From Lates calcarifer (taxonomy: Eukaryota > Chordata > Actinopteri > Centropomidae): 64,000 bases of DNA. This document shows positions 50,712 to 62,929 of the stretch, piece by piece (within the stretch, counting starts at the first letter, position 1; each line of letters starts with the position of its first letter). A program made the position numbers and the translations under genes. The stretch spans positions 9,458,510-9,522,509 of the forward strand of contig NC_066850.1 of NCBI RefSeq assembly GCF_001640805.2, given 5' to 3'. The notes under the pieces are model-generated. The model worked only from the letters and a program-made list of their open reading frames with translations. It ran no database searches and was not told the origin of the DNA.

Positions 50712-50730
50712 GGAAGGAAGGAAGGAAGGA
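50712..50730 (+). repeat. (GGAA)n microsatellite
   Basis: Four to five GGAA units inside a purine-rich stretch (50690-50790). Tandem GGAA is also an ETS-factor core. Confidence 0.8.
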
Positions 50731-51534
50731 GGTGGGAGAGGAAAATGGTAGAAAAACAAGGAAAAATGTGGGAAACAGAAAAAGTGTGAAATCATAAGTG
50801 CTGGAAACGTACCAGGAGACAATATGTGCTACCAATTAAGTAGCTACAAAAAGTTATGACTTTCTCTTGAGCTCTCACATTAGCTTCAACCTCTTGACCC
50901 CTCATCTATAACTCAGAGACCATTAAGCACCTCATAAAAAGAAAGCCTCTCATTATAATTACTTTAAATATTCATGACTTCATCACAATCAACATTAAGT
51001 TCCTCAAAACGGTGGGCAGGTGATGTGCAGCTGTTTTCTGTCTTTCAGCATTCATTGACTGGATAACTCTCAGCACCAGGCGTGTCCCCAAAGGTGGGAT
51101 ACAGCCATTAGTGATCTTAAACTTGTAATCCTCTCAAATGACAGCTGCTGTGGGCTTGAAAGGGAGCTGTTGAACTCCTTCATACAAAAACAGCAGATAC
51201 GAAGTGTTGTCGGCCGTGGAAGGCTGAATTTCATCTGGCTGCTTTAGTTTCAGGGTCGTGGTATCGTACATGCTGACTCACTGGCACACTTGAGGGGAAA
51301 TTATTCATTGTTAATGATAAAAGTAAAACCTGAGCATATTCTACTGTGACAGATCAAAATGTTGCCTGTGAAAAAGACCTATTGTAGCGTGTTTTTACAT
51401 TGGAGGAAAAAAAAATCATTTCAAAATGTACACTGGGACTTTTCAAACCACTCCTGCTGCAAATTATGGCTAACTACACCGGTTTATGAGGACTAATTAA
51501 ACCTGACTCTTTCCTTAGGCACCAATGGCGGGTT

Positions 51535-51700
51535 TGACATCTACTCAAACGGAAACGTCTCAATAACTGTTGACTGGATTGCTATTAGATTTGTGACAGA
51601 CATTGATTCAACGTCTTTGTGAACTTTGGCGATCCCGACCTCTCGTCTAGTGCCATCATCAGGTCAAATTTTCCTGTAGTACTTTGGTGTATTTCACAGG
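51535..51700 (-). repeat. Teleost modular interspersed repeat, copy C
   Basis: In reverse orientation to copies A and B, it shows ACTCAAACGGAAACGTCTC, CTGTTGACTGGATTGC, GTGACAGACATTGATTC and AACTTTGGCGATCCCGACC. These are followed by CTCGTCTAGTGCCATCATCA and GGTCAAATTTT, then AGTACTTTGGTGTAT. These are reverse complements of the family's 'catggcaatcc', 'ggggatcaccaaagt' and 'gaccngatggtggcgctag' blocks. Confidence 0.65.
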
Positions 51701-53099
51701 TTCTCTTTAATGTGCACTGCAGCTTCACAGACCTGCTAGCACATGTTCTGTATTTTGATGACTTTGGGGAGTGTTGGTGGCAGTCCAGAAGAGCACTGCA
51801 ATTGCACTCGAGTGGTGAAAGCAAACCCATATAGACCTTTGACTCAGGTTTTGCTTGTGTAACTTTAAAATTAATTGACCAGAAGATTCACAAAATCACA
51901 CAAAACATAAGTTTTACTATCTAGAAATGTGAAGTCAAAGAACAGCTGGGCTTGCTTTATATTCTTAAAAACATGTCTCATCCAAAAGGGCCCAGAGATC
52001 ATCCTTGAGAATCTAAAACAAGCCTAGCAAGCAAGCAAGTTTCCTTTTCACTCCAAATCTTCACAGAGAAAGAGTTTACAACAGTTATGGCACAGAAGAG
52101 TAAAAGCTGGCAAAAGTTTTTCTCTCCAGCACCTCATCCACAACAGCTTGCCTGCATGATGCCGCTCTTTTAGCTGATTAACTCCCTTTAGAGCTTTGTG
52201 AAGGCGGCAGGTATGCTTTCCATCTGCAGTGTCTAATTTCGATGACGTGCATTGTCAAAGTGTGATTACTCACACCAGATCCACTGTGGATACTTGATTA
52301 GGCCTAGAGCAACCAGCACCAGGCTGTCGCACGGAAACTTCTGTACACTTGTGTTGTTATGTCTCGGTAGCCAAAGCATGTTCCCAGTTCATAGATCATT
52401 AAAATAATATCTAACTCCCACAAAAGGCTCAACAAAGTGTCTAGTTCCTTATTTTTACTCTCATATTCACATATGAATTAACAAATTCACATCATCCCTA
52501 CAGCAGTTTTTCCAGCTTCCAGTCATTGCCAGTGTCATCCAACTGCTACATCCCTCCTGTCTGCCAAAAATACAAGCTGATTTTTTTTCTAAGCCACAGT
52601 CTGTGTTTTGGCTGTTTGCCAGTTATCTCTCCACACTTCTCTCCTCTCCTTTTTACCCCCCTTTCAGAGAGACTTCTGATGAGCTGTGAAAGAGCAGCGA
52701 TGGACTCCTACAGTGCACCTTTCACATCTCAGAGAGATTGTAATCATGGGCACAACTCTTTTTTTTTCTCCCCCTCACATCCAAGGCAAACTTATTCAAA
52801 GACAAAATAGGATACACTGTCGCCTAATGAGGAATCAGAAGTCATCCACATGAGTAAAACTCGCAGCAGGGTGAATTCAAAATTCGCCTAAATCCCCAAA
52901 CTTTTGGAAAAAATTAGATTAGTACTCTAATGCTCTCTCTCACTGTAAGGGGTACATATTAGCTTTGCAAAAGAGGCTACTCTTAGCCACTGGTCCTGCG
53001 AGGTTTTGTTGTCTTGCCAGTACTACTGCGTAAACCTAGTTAGTGATCCAGGAGAGAAGATAGAAATGCTGACCCACTGAGCTATTAAACCCTTCTGGT
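51701..53099. other. Non-coding DNA, nothing recognised
   Basis: Unique sequence; the part around 52140-52340 is less A+T-rich and contains GATTA cores, but I cannot assign a function. Confidence 0.4.
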
Positions 53100-53480
53100 G
53101 GTAATAACCCGATCCAATAGAATTATAATCTACCCATAAATATAAAATGCAGAGCTTGACCATCTCCCTGATTCCTAATTAATTGCGCTGCATAATTTCC
53201 CTTTAGATTTGGTCGGCGATACTTAATGTTACCACTCAAATTTACATTGTAATTAGTGTAAAATAAAAGGCGCTCCCATCTCACATTCGTCCTCTGGTGG
53301 TTTCTTATTACCCTCATCACAGCAAGTGATTTAAACTCTATGCCAGGCACCAGCACTTCCCAGCAGCCATTTTTCAATTACGCTGCCACTGTCCGTATTG
53401 CTAAACTTCACCGTGGCCATAAAACGCAGCAGTGCTCTCGACACTGGAAGCAGCACATAATGAGGACAGGAATTTGCACA
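53100..53480. promoter_or_regulatory. Candidate conserved non-coding block
   Basis: The unique segment has no microsatellite. It holds several homeodomain cores (CCTAATTAATTGCGC at about 53177, GTAATTAGTG near 53252, CAATTACG near 53377) and a GGCCATAAAACGC motif near 53414. Both strands lack a credible protein. The motif texture resembles vertebrate developmental enhancers; conservation has not been tested. Confidence 0.25.
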
Positions 53481-53742
53481 GATCAGTGCAATGTTGTTTT
53501 CTTGACCACCACCTGAGAAGATTACAACCACTGCTACAATTACCAGAGTGATATGGAGTTATTTCTGTTCAATACATTGTCAGCTCTGGGGATTATTATT
53601 TCAATTAATTGGGTTCATTATTTAATCTTAAAAAAAAAAAAAAGATGAAATGCCCATCATTTGTCCTGCCCAAACAGTAATCTGTTATTAAATTGTTGAG
53701 CACTGAGTTTTGCCATTGATACAGTTACAGCTTGGATAGTAG

Positions 53743-54038
53743 AAGGATCCAAACGCAGACACAGAGGAAGGCAGTTGGTGGTAAAAGGTAAGTAGTTTAA
53801 CAGAATTTGGTGCAGCGTGAGATAGAGATCCAGGTAGAGATCCAGCTGAGTGAACTGACTGACATGGTGGTTATAGCAGAGACAGCGCAGCAGCTACAGC
53901 ACAGGCAAATCCACACGTCTGGTGGAACAACTGGGCAAAGAGTGAGAGGAGAGCCGGGGTTCTTGTATGTGCACTGATTGCAGATGTGTCACAGGTGAGG
54001 TGATGATTCAGGTGCTAATCTTCCAAGCCACACCCACT
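53743..54038 (+). repeat. Interspersed repeat, copy 2 of a diverged pair
   Basis: It shares with 32620-33046 the ordered blocks CAACTGGGCAAAGAGTG, GAGGAGAGCCGGGGTT, CAGGTGAGGTGATGATTCAG and AGCCACACCCA, again followed by a CA microsatellite. It starts with GGATCCAAACGCAGACACAG and holds a small internal duplication of AGAGATCCAG (53826, 53837). Confidence 0.55.
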
Positions 54039-54083
54039 CACACACACACTCACACACACACACACACACATACACACACACAC
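54039..54083 (+). repeat. (CA)n microsatellite, interrupted
   Basis: About twenty CA units with single interruptions (CT, TA), abutting the repeat at 53743-54038. Confidence 0.9.
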
Positions 54084-57000
54084 GAGGGAACACGGGGGAA
54101 GATGAGTGAAAAAACACAGAATAACACAGGATAAGAAACAAACTGTTAGACACAATTATGTTTATTTTTTGCCTCTTCTTCAACAGTCCTTTTTTCTCAT
54201 GAAATAATCGAATACTGTCATTGCTGAAATGAAACTGTTTTTGGTTGAACAGCTTACAGCTCATGTCCACATCGAAGCCAAACTCTGTTCCCTAGAAATT
54301 ACATTTACTAATTTGCAACAGCAAGTACATTTTGAAAGAAACATAATGACTTCTGGATTATGCTTTCTATTAACAAAATGAGGCAACATTGTTAATCAAA
54401 GTTTTGCCAAGTTTCATTTGTCTTCTCTACATTATTCTCTCTTGTGTCACAATATCCGCTCACAGCAAGTAAAGCTAGGATTCATCTGGTTATGTTTAGG
54501 AACTGGCAGCACTTGGTTCAAATTTGGCAAAGACTGTGGTGTTGGTTAAATATTGGTAAAAAACAATAGTGACTTAATGGATAGCTCTGATCTTTTTTAA
54601 TCTGAGCCTTATTTTCCCATGTCTTTGTAAACAGTCCACTACTGAGTGCATATGGTGTAGCAAGGCCACCACAAGCAGCTGCTGCAATGTAATCCAATGG
54701 GCAATTGTCCATGTCAAAATACATCCAGTAAAGTGCTTGACAGGCTTGGTAGCTGCTGGAATACCCGTACCTCATCAGTTTGTTATTGTGTGACTTTCAG
54801 TGGTGGAAGAAGTATTCAGATCAATAGACACTACACAGAAACATTTTTTTGTCCCTATCAACCATTTGCACCCAAAAACACAAAATAAGGCCCAGGTTAA
54901 AAAAAATAACAGAGTTATCCTTTAAAAGATGACTTTACTTTGACATCTAACTGAAACAGCAATCTTTTTCTAACCTCAACAATCTACAACTACCACCACC
55001 CTGTGGCTTTTGCGTAGTGCATAAATGTAGCACTACAAAAACAAAAATGTTGCCAGGGCACAACAATTATGTTGCTCTACAAAACCTAATTAGAAAAACA
55101 CATCTATTGTGCACAAATGTCATTTCTAAGAGACGGTAGTTACAGGGCCATAACCTGTGATACAGGGAAATCATCTCAGCACTGTGGACAACACATGCAA
55201 AATCAGATCTCGCTACATCTGCATTTTTTGGATATGAGGTAAATTCCATTTTGCTCCCGGATGCTTTCAAAGACAGAGACAGATCATCATGGATCCACCA
55301 TCATCACAGGGTTCATCCTCAGTGTCTGAAATCAGTGTAAGCAAAGTGCATCCCTCCTCTTTTCCAGCGCGTTTCTCCGACAGTCACCAGCAATAATTTC
55401 CAATTTCCTTTGCACAGTCTTGCTCCACTTGGCATAATCAATTTCAATTTCTTATTATTTAGAGACAAAGGGAGCCACGCTTGGCTGAGAATCTTTGATC
55501 TAGCACCAGTTTACTCCGCAGTTCTTCATAATTTGCACCGCTAAAGTAGACCACCTTCTCATCCTCCTCCAACCGTCCTCACTCTCCACTTCATTTTGTG
55601 CGGTTACCTCAGCTGATGGAGCTCATTGTGGGGTCAGATTTGATTACAGGAATGAGAAGACTGGAGCCAAGTCAAATCTCGTTTTGTGAACAGAGCTGAA
55701 CACACTGGCCATTTGAAGATACACTGTGCAGTTCCAATTTCCAGTTTGTTGCTGCTCACACAATATAAGACTGCAGTGTATGGAAGCAAATGAAGAAAAA
55801 AAAAAGCCCCATAGAAAAACATTAGCATTTTTATGACTCACACTATCTGTCTGTCATTTCCCATGAAATCACTCTGAGTTTGGCATTGTAACTTAATGAC
55901 ACACCAGGAGTGAATACAAGTGTTTATGCTCAACTGCTCAGACAGCAATATAGCGGGAGTTTTTTCCACCAGAAAAGTTCTTATAAGATCTTTATTTTGT
56001 TAATAATTCAGTGACAAACTTTTCCCAGACTGCTCCAGCTGCTACTTGTACACATTTGCACAGAGACACAAACTCTGCACATGATGTTTTTGGAGCAATT
56101 TCTATCCTGATGGCTTTACAGCATTGTCACAGAGACTTTACTTTTGCCCTAATCATTTCTAACTGATAATTAGAAAATGTTCTTGTCACCATCACACGCA
56201 GCTCCTTGTGGGCCTTGCTTTTTTTCCCTGCGAATTACACTTCTTTTGGGGTAGTTGTTGTAATTTTCAGTTGTCTCCATATGAAATAGCACAGCCTTAT
56301 CTGAGCAGGTGACAATTTAAAAAGTTAAAGACAGGAGGGGATAGGGGAAGACTAAAACTCAGAGAAGAAACACACAGAGATTTAACTTTTAAATATCCCC
56401 TGTCTGCTTGCAAAAAGTAGAGTTTCCATTATGGGCCCAACACCTGCCAGAAACAAAGAGATTTTAGACATATAATCTCAGTATTTGTCTCAGCTCTGAG
56501 TAGCAAAAGGCCAAATTGCTTCTCACGGCACATTTTTATATCAAAACAACTGTCTCATGAGTCATTGCAGCACAGAGCTCTTGCTCTGGGTGAGGTATTT
56601 AGAGGCTACAGTAACCTCTGCACAAACACAGAAATGTCCTGTTGTATTCCCCTCCATGCAGTCACAGGTGGAAGCACCATTTAAAACTTGAATATCTTCA
56701 ACAATACACACCTGGAGTAAAGCCAGAACGACAGCCTGTGTATCTGTTTTTTCTTTGTTTTCCTGTTTCCTACAGGGTGAAGGTTGGACAACCTTGAGGT
56801 AAAATATTACTGACCACCAAACATTCATTTATTACCAGCCTTATGGGCTTGAAGGTTACAGCTGCATACTTTGATAATCAGCGCCTATATTTGTTGGTAA
56901 CTTTTCTTTCCACCAAAACACGGTTATCAGACACTGATACACATCGGATCTCCCATAGGAGAGCCAATTTAATAGAGCTGAATGTAATTTGGCCAAATAA

Positions 57001-57879
57001 TTGAAATTAAACAACAAAATACATTGTTTGCCCTCCAGAATGACACATGCAGTATAAGTGTTTTCTGATCTAATCACCAGTACAATATTATTTTTGTGCT
57101 TTGTGCTGTGAACAGTTTTCACTGAAACTATTTCTATTGAAAATATGTTGAAACTCCAACTACAGAAATCTCAACTGTCTCTCTCAAAACCTGGACAAGT
57201 AAAACTAAAGACCATCTACGGTATAGGGCACACACTCACAAATTTAATTCTTCCTTTTTATCTTTTATTACATCATTAGCAACAGTCCAGTGAACATACT
57301 GACATTTTGAGCTCTGCCTTCTTCATTTTGTCTTTTGCTTATGACTGGTACAATCCTTGAGGGTTTCAAGAAACTTAGTATAAAAGTAATGAGTGGAGTA
57401 CATTTACTTTATCTCATGTGTCAAAACCATCTGCATAGTTTAACACCATAGAGGGAAGGTGAAAATTTGACTGAACTGATCCTTTAATCACTAATAACAA
57501 AATATGCACATCAGTTCTAATACATCTTGTCAGTTTTGCAATTTTAGTTATCATTTTTGTCACAGATGGTACAACTGCTCTGAGATTTGAACCAGTTCAC
57601 TGGGGAGAGGTTTTGGTCCCTGAGGCGTGACAGGGAAGGCCAAATCCTGCTGGTCTGCACTATCTCGATCTATTGCACATCTGCACTCTGGTACAGCAAT
57701 CATCTCTATTCCAATTATCCCACTTATCTAAATAACAAAAAAAAGGTTTCAAGCAAATGAACATTTTGTTCATCTAGAGCTATAGCACAATAAGAGGTTG
57801 TGGGGTTTATTCTTGAGTGTCACCATTAATGACATATTCATGTATGCTGCACCCCTAGCAGAGGTTTTGATGCTTTGTC
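54084..57879. other. Non-coding DNA with one short repeat fragment
   Basis: No gene recognised. The only repeat I can name is the fragment at 54797-54821. A + strand TTTCCTACAG acceptor-like string at about 56767-56776 has no exon with it. Confidence 0.45.
54797..54821 (+). repeat. Fragment of teleost 'tggtggaagaagtattcagatc' repeat
   Basis: TTTCAGTGGTGGAAGAAGTA followed by TTCAGATC matches the start of a very common fish interspersed repeat, which normally continues into 'ctttacttaagtaaaagta'. Here the match stops after about 25 bases. A short AGTAATGAGTGGAGTACATT string at 57386-57405 could be a scrap of the same family. Confidence 0.5.
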
Positions 57880-58240
57880 CACCAATCCACTAATGCCATC
57901 ACTTCACTTAATTACCCTCAATTAAGACACTATAAAAGAATTGCAAAGAATTGCTAATGAACTAATTTGGAGACGTGGAAACATTCAAAAGGAGATCCTG
58001 GATTGAGGGCAATTAACCCCAGGCATGATAGATAAGCCACTCCACTCCCTCATCCCCTCTCTTTATACACAGAGAAAATGTGAGCTTAAAATGAAAATCC
58101 ACCGTAAAATACACGACAGCTCAATCAATATTTGGAGATTAATATCTGCTCTGCCGACCATGAATAGGTGCACGACCTTGTTGTTCAGAATGCTTATGCT
58201 TTCACGTCTTGCTACATTGCATTGCTGAGAGATGTCAACC
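57880..58240. promoter_or_regulatory. Candidate conserved non-coding block
   Basis: Unique segment rich in homeodomain cores: CTTAATTACCCTCAATTAAG near 57906, GGCAATTAACCCC near 58008, and GAGATTAATATC near 58135. It has no simple repeat and no plausible protein. Enhancer function is inferred from texture only. Confidence 0.25.
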
Positions 58241-58419
58241 GGAAAATGTGTACATTTACAAAATACCTAAAATTTAAAAAATAAAATAAAAGACAGATTT
58301 TGTCTCTCCCTGGGCACAATACGTGACATGACTCAGTTTGATTCACAGTGCATGTCCTAAATGAAACAGGTGTACCTGGCTACAAAACAGGCAGGAAAAC
58401 TTAAATAACAGCCGTAAAA

Positions 58420-58700
58420 AGTTTGCTAACGTGTTAGCAAATAGTTGCCACTTGTCCTACCTCTAGTTTAAACTCCTGGAAATTATCTAGCTTTTTAGCA
58501 GCTAAACTGCTAGATGTTTGGCTTTCTTCACAAGCTAAATGCTAGCTTTGTCATTTAGTGCTAGGCAGGTGGTATACACCTTTAGTTTATCAAATCTTAT
58601 TTGCTAAATTAGCTGCCTGCTGTGGCTGGAAACAGAATTTGTGGACCAGAAAATGAAAAACAATTAGCTAAAAGTGGCTAACTCCTCTGTGGAGCTAAGG
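58420..58700. repeat. TAGC-rich interspersed repeat (unclassified)
   Basis: It starts with TTTGCTAAC-GT-GTTAGCAAA (58422-58441), an inverted repeat, and holds many GCTAGC/GCTAAC/AGCTAA words. It continues AAATTAGCTGCCTGCTGTGG, CTGGAAACAGAATTTGTGG and GGGACCTGCAGAGTTGGGTG. These later strings resemble a repeat I have seen in fish genomes. No coding capacity. Confidence 0.4.
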
Positions 58701-58726
58701 GGACCTGCAGAGTTGGGTGATAATTC

Positions 58727-58747
58727 TTTTTTTTTTTTTTTTTTTTT
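58727..58747 (+). repeat. Poly(T) tract
   Basis: Twenty-one consecutive T. Confidence 0.85.
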
Positions 58748-60391
58748 AGTGACACTTTTCACATTATAGATAGTGATTTAATACAGAAAAATACTGATAG
58801 GTTGCTGTCAACAAAAAATGTGTTGGGGGGAAAAAAGAAAGCTCAGTAAATGTCATGTGTTAGATAGCTACACATGAGAGACAGATGATGAAGCAGCAAA
58901 CATCTCAGGGTGTGTCCATCAGCAGGTTGGATAATGCTGAAGTGGTAGATTTGCCAATGCTAATGGCGCTGCCAAATACAAAGACTAATAGCTCAGCAAA
59001 ACATATGCAGGCAGGTCACCAGACCAGAAAAACATACTTCAAAATGCTGACGCATACAGAACAGTCCCTTCACTCTTTCCTGTGCCAAACTGTAAACAGA
59101 AGCACAGGCAAAATTAGCATACATGAGGAAAGGACCACAACTGAGCGACAACGTCCAGTTTTTGTATGTGCACTCAGAAGATGGAACATTGAGACATTAT
59201 ATTTCCACACTTGTGAGAGCAGTTAATTCGCCTGACAAACTGGTCATACTCCAGCTCATTTATCTGATATCGCGACACTACCTGGATTGAATCACGTTTT
59301 CACCACGTTATGTTCACTTCCTATCTCTTTTTATGTGCTAGAACAATGGAGAGTTACATGTTGCACAACCTCTTATAATGCCAAATTGTTCTTTGAGGTC
59401 AAAGGTCATGGCAGCTGTGGTAAAGTATTTATTATGCAGCAGGATATGCCTCAGCATCATTTGGCAACATCAGAACAATATGACTTATTTTCATGTAGCC
59501 TAACTATACCCTCAAGAGCCCAGGATTAAAGTAATGTGGAAATTTGAATAGAAGTTTCTATGCACCTATATTTCAAATTTTGGGGCTTGAATGTATTTGA
59601 ACTGAATTTAAATTCAAAATTCAAAGGCAAAACGTTCCAATTTTCCAGGACCTTCCTGATTTTCTACTTTATTTTTATCAAGCGATCAAAGGATGAACCC
59701 TCCTGCATCTGCTCCTCTTCAGCTCAGAGAGCTCCAGAAGACTTTGCAAAGAACTCTGTGGTTAGAGAGCTGCCCAAACACACCAAGAGGATTATTTCAT
59801 CCTTCTGTTTAATAAAGGGCCACTTCAGGTTTTTCAAAAGCAACTCAAAGTCTCTCAACAGCTGTTCACATTGACTGACAGATCAATGATCAATAGGCAC
59901 TTTAAAGTCCAGAAGATCCTGCTGACTGTAGAGATCAACTGAAGTAGTATTTAAACAAAGAGATATGGATGTTAATCAGGATTTTAACTGTAACAGCTTG
60001 GCGAGGAGGAGTCACATTAAGATAGATGACAAGCTAAGAGAAGGAAGAAAAGCACCACTCGGCCACTGATGTGAGGTAAATCAATGAGTGCACTTAAGGT
60101 CTGAGACCTGTTGCACTTTTACTTCCTTTAACAAATGGGGCTATTTATTACTGCACTTTAACCACACTGATTGTAAACATGATTACAAGACTATACAGAC
60201 TATATTCCTCATCTTTTCTATGTGATTTAATTCAGTCGAACCTTTATTATTATGAATATTACTGTAGACACAACAGAGGTAACTCACATAGCCAACATAT
60301 ATAAAATGCATATATGCTAAAGATTGTAAACCTTTCTAAACCTGTCCACCAAAATAAAGCAATGTTTGATGAAGAAACAAAAAGGTCCAAG

Positions 60392-60411
60392 TTTTTTTTT
60401 TTTTTTTTTTT
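60392..60411 (+). repeat. Poly(T) tract
   Basis: Twenty consecutive T. Confidence 0.85.
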
Positions 60412-61297
60412 GACAGTTAGGGAATGGATAAAAATGATCTTCCCTCACCCAAGATATGTATTTTAAGGTTTAAAAAGGAGTGTAAAACACTTCATCCCTC
60501 ATGCTTGACCCCTTTTAACGGTTAAATGAATTGTTTCATTTTATTTGGATATAATGAAGTGGAGGACTTTTTATTTATTTATTTGTGAAATAAAGTTCTG
60601 TGGTAGACTGTTGAAGTTATTCATCTGTTTACAAGAAAATGTCATATCAAATATTAATAGAGTTTAAACATTTCAAAGAAAAACGATATACAGTACAAAT
60701 TGATGTGTTTTCATTAAAGTGAAATTTATTGTGTTTTTGAATGTTGCTCTAATACATTTCAAGGACTTATGTTAAGCATTTTGAATTGCCTCGTGACCGT
60801 GCTGGACTCCAGTGAGCAAAAAGCAGATGTCAGACAGGAGTAGGATATACAAACACTCTGTCAAACACTAGGACAAACGGCTCGGGATCATAAATGATGA
60901 GAGATGAACTCATATATAGCAACAGATGGTTTTCACTGTGAGATGAAGACAGGAGCCAAATACACAACAGATTTCAGCCGCAACAGGTGAAATGAGGGCA
61001 CAAAGCACAGCCTTGACAGACAGCTCTGTGCTACCGCAGGAGACAAATACATCACAGCTTCATTTTACATATGCACTTTGATGTATTTTCCATTTACATG
61101 ATGGTGCATTAGGTGAATTTGTTCACTGTGTACCTCTCTTACTTTGGAAACAGTGAGTCCATTAGAAACTGTGATTTCCCTTGACTAATTGCGGTGCACT
61201 CAAGCCAGCCTTTGAGACTCTCCTGTTCATCAGCATGACACAGGTGCATGTGCAACACGTGATCCACCCCTGGGCCATTTATGTGCCCATTTACAGT

Positions 61298-61300
<3 letters not shown>

Positions 61301-61335
<35 letters not shown>
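61301..61335 (+). repeat. (AC)n microsatellite
   Basis: About seventeen AC units without interruption. Confidence 0.92.
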
Positions 61336-61336
<1 letters not shown>

Positions 61337-62117
61337 TCATATGAGTAATAAGCATGTGTGGATATATATACTGTGAGTCATGTGTTTCAGATGTATTGTG
61401 ACTAGGAATAACTATAGCATGTGGTGGGTGTTTTGACTGTCACCCAGCATGTTTGTTGGCCCTGGCCATCAGATGAGATTTAGTAATGGGAACAGACAAG
61501 TGTTATTGTGGTGCTAATAACATATCGCCCTACCTGGAGCATTCTCACCAGCCATTAATGCTTTATTGTCTCAAAGTTAAAATATGTAAAACTGTCTGGC
61601 ATCTGTCACTAGATGAGAGCAGCCTCTCCTCTGCATCTTATTTTCGAATTTTTATTTTCCTCACAGAGCCTTGCTACTTTATATGCAACCTCTTCCACAT
61701 TTCTACACGCCAATTTATACTCCCTCAGTTGCTACATTGTTAAATAATTCAAGTACAGTATGTATGTGTTTCCTGAACCCAAACCGGTGCCACTTGATAC
61801 ATTTTAATTGACAGTTAAGGTTCAGGATGGCACCATTCAAACTGTGGCTAATGGCTTCTTTTTCCAAATTTGAAAATACATAAAACATCTTAACGGTGAT
61901 GGGCTGAAATCTGGAGTGATAGCTTTGTGAAGCTGAGGAGGTGAGGAGACAAGGAGGAGGAGGAGGACGAAGCTGCAATCATTTTTTCTTCTTACAGGAG
62001 CAGATTCATTAAAATAAAGTTAGCTGTCCATCAGTACGGTGAGTGGACCTAGGGGGGAAGAGGGCTGATTGGTTTAGGTGTTTAACTTTGCCTCCTGTTG
62101 GCAGATGACCTGTTAAG

Positions 62118-62124
62118 ACACACA

Positions 62125-62163
<39 letters not shown>

Positions 62164-62172
62164 AGAGAGAGA
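62118..62172 (+). repeat. Compound (CA)n(GA)n microsatellite
   Basis: CA/CG units to 62160 and then six GA units. Confidence 0.9.
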
Positions 62173-62929
62173 ACAGGTCTTCTGAGATTACTTCCCCAGT
62201 AGATGTCAGTAAAACATCCCCATCCTTCTCCTTATTTTCCCTAACAATCTTTCTGTAGTTAAAAAATAAAAAATAAAAAACTAAATAAATGTCAAATCAC
62301 AGTAAGCCTTTAATACCAGCAGCCCAATTTTCAAAATGCAATGTTGTAATAAATCAGGCAGGAATTCACCTTTCAAACAAGACTTGAGCGGGTAAATCTC
62401 AATAAGTGCAAGTCAGTTATGATAAAAAAGTCATTGGGCTTTAGGAGCTGTCTTCAGAGAGAAGAGAGAGGCCATTCAATGTATATACAACGTGACAGAG
62501 AGCAGGCCATGTGTTCACATAATCAACAGGCTGCCTGCAGGAGTCCAGTTCATGTACAGAGAAGAAAAGGAGGAAGAAATCTTGGGATTTAAATACAGAA
62601 ATTTAAATTCCTCTTTTGTCTACTTTTAATTGTTCCCATTTAGAGTTCAAGAAATGTATCAAATTGAGTGTAACTGTTTGGTGATTTATTCTGTCTTGCT
62701 CCAACATATTCAGAAACTGATTTGTCTCCCTCCCACTGGCGGATTTCTCCCCACACCCCCACCTCGTTTGACTGGAAATAGGATTTATTAAGAATGACTA
62801 TTAAATTTGCAGACTTTCGCTTTGGCGCATTTGCACAGTGATTTTTTTTTTTTTTTTCGGGATGACAGGAGAGGATGGTCTTACACACTGAGGGCAGTCT
62901 CCCTCAGAGTGCATTAAAATGTTGGCTTA
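62173..62929. other. Non-coding DNA upstream of the CpG-richer segment
   Basis: A+T-rich with an A-rich stretch at 62260-62290 and a poly(T) tract at 62842-62857. No gene seen. Confidence 0.45.

Larger units (their letters stand above)
44786..51534. other. Non-coding A+T-rich DNA with simple repeats
   Basis: Contains pyrimidine-rich sequence at 45871-45900, (AC)n at 46294 and 48660, a poly(C) tract at 50170 and (GGAA)n at 50712. A hairpin with an octamer lies at 49259-49288 and another octamer at 46527-46534. No gene recognised. Confidence 0.45.
58701..62117. other. Non-coding A+T-rich DNA
   Basis: Contains poly(T) tracts at 58727-58747 and 60392-60411, (AC)n at 61301-61335 and (AGG)n at 61952-61967. 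A + strand frame of 113 codons at 58885-59226 has no recognisable domain. Confidence 0.45.

Noticed and set aside
56562..56828. Minus-strand frame with Cys-rich CDCMEGNTTGHFCVC stretch, reminiscent of EGF/laminin modules
   Set aside because: Cysteine spacing does not complete an EGF or laminin-EGF module, and no minus-strand acceptor and donor frame the segment.
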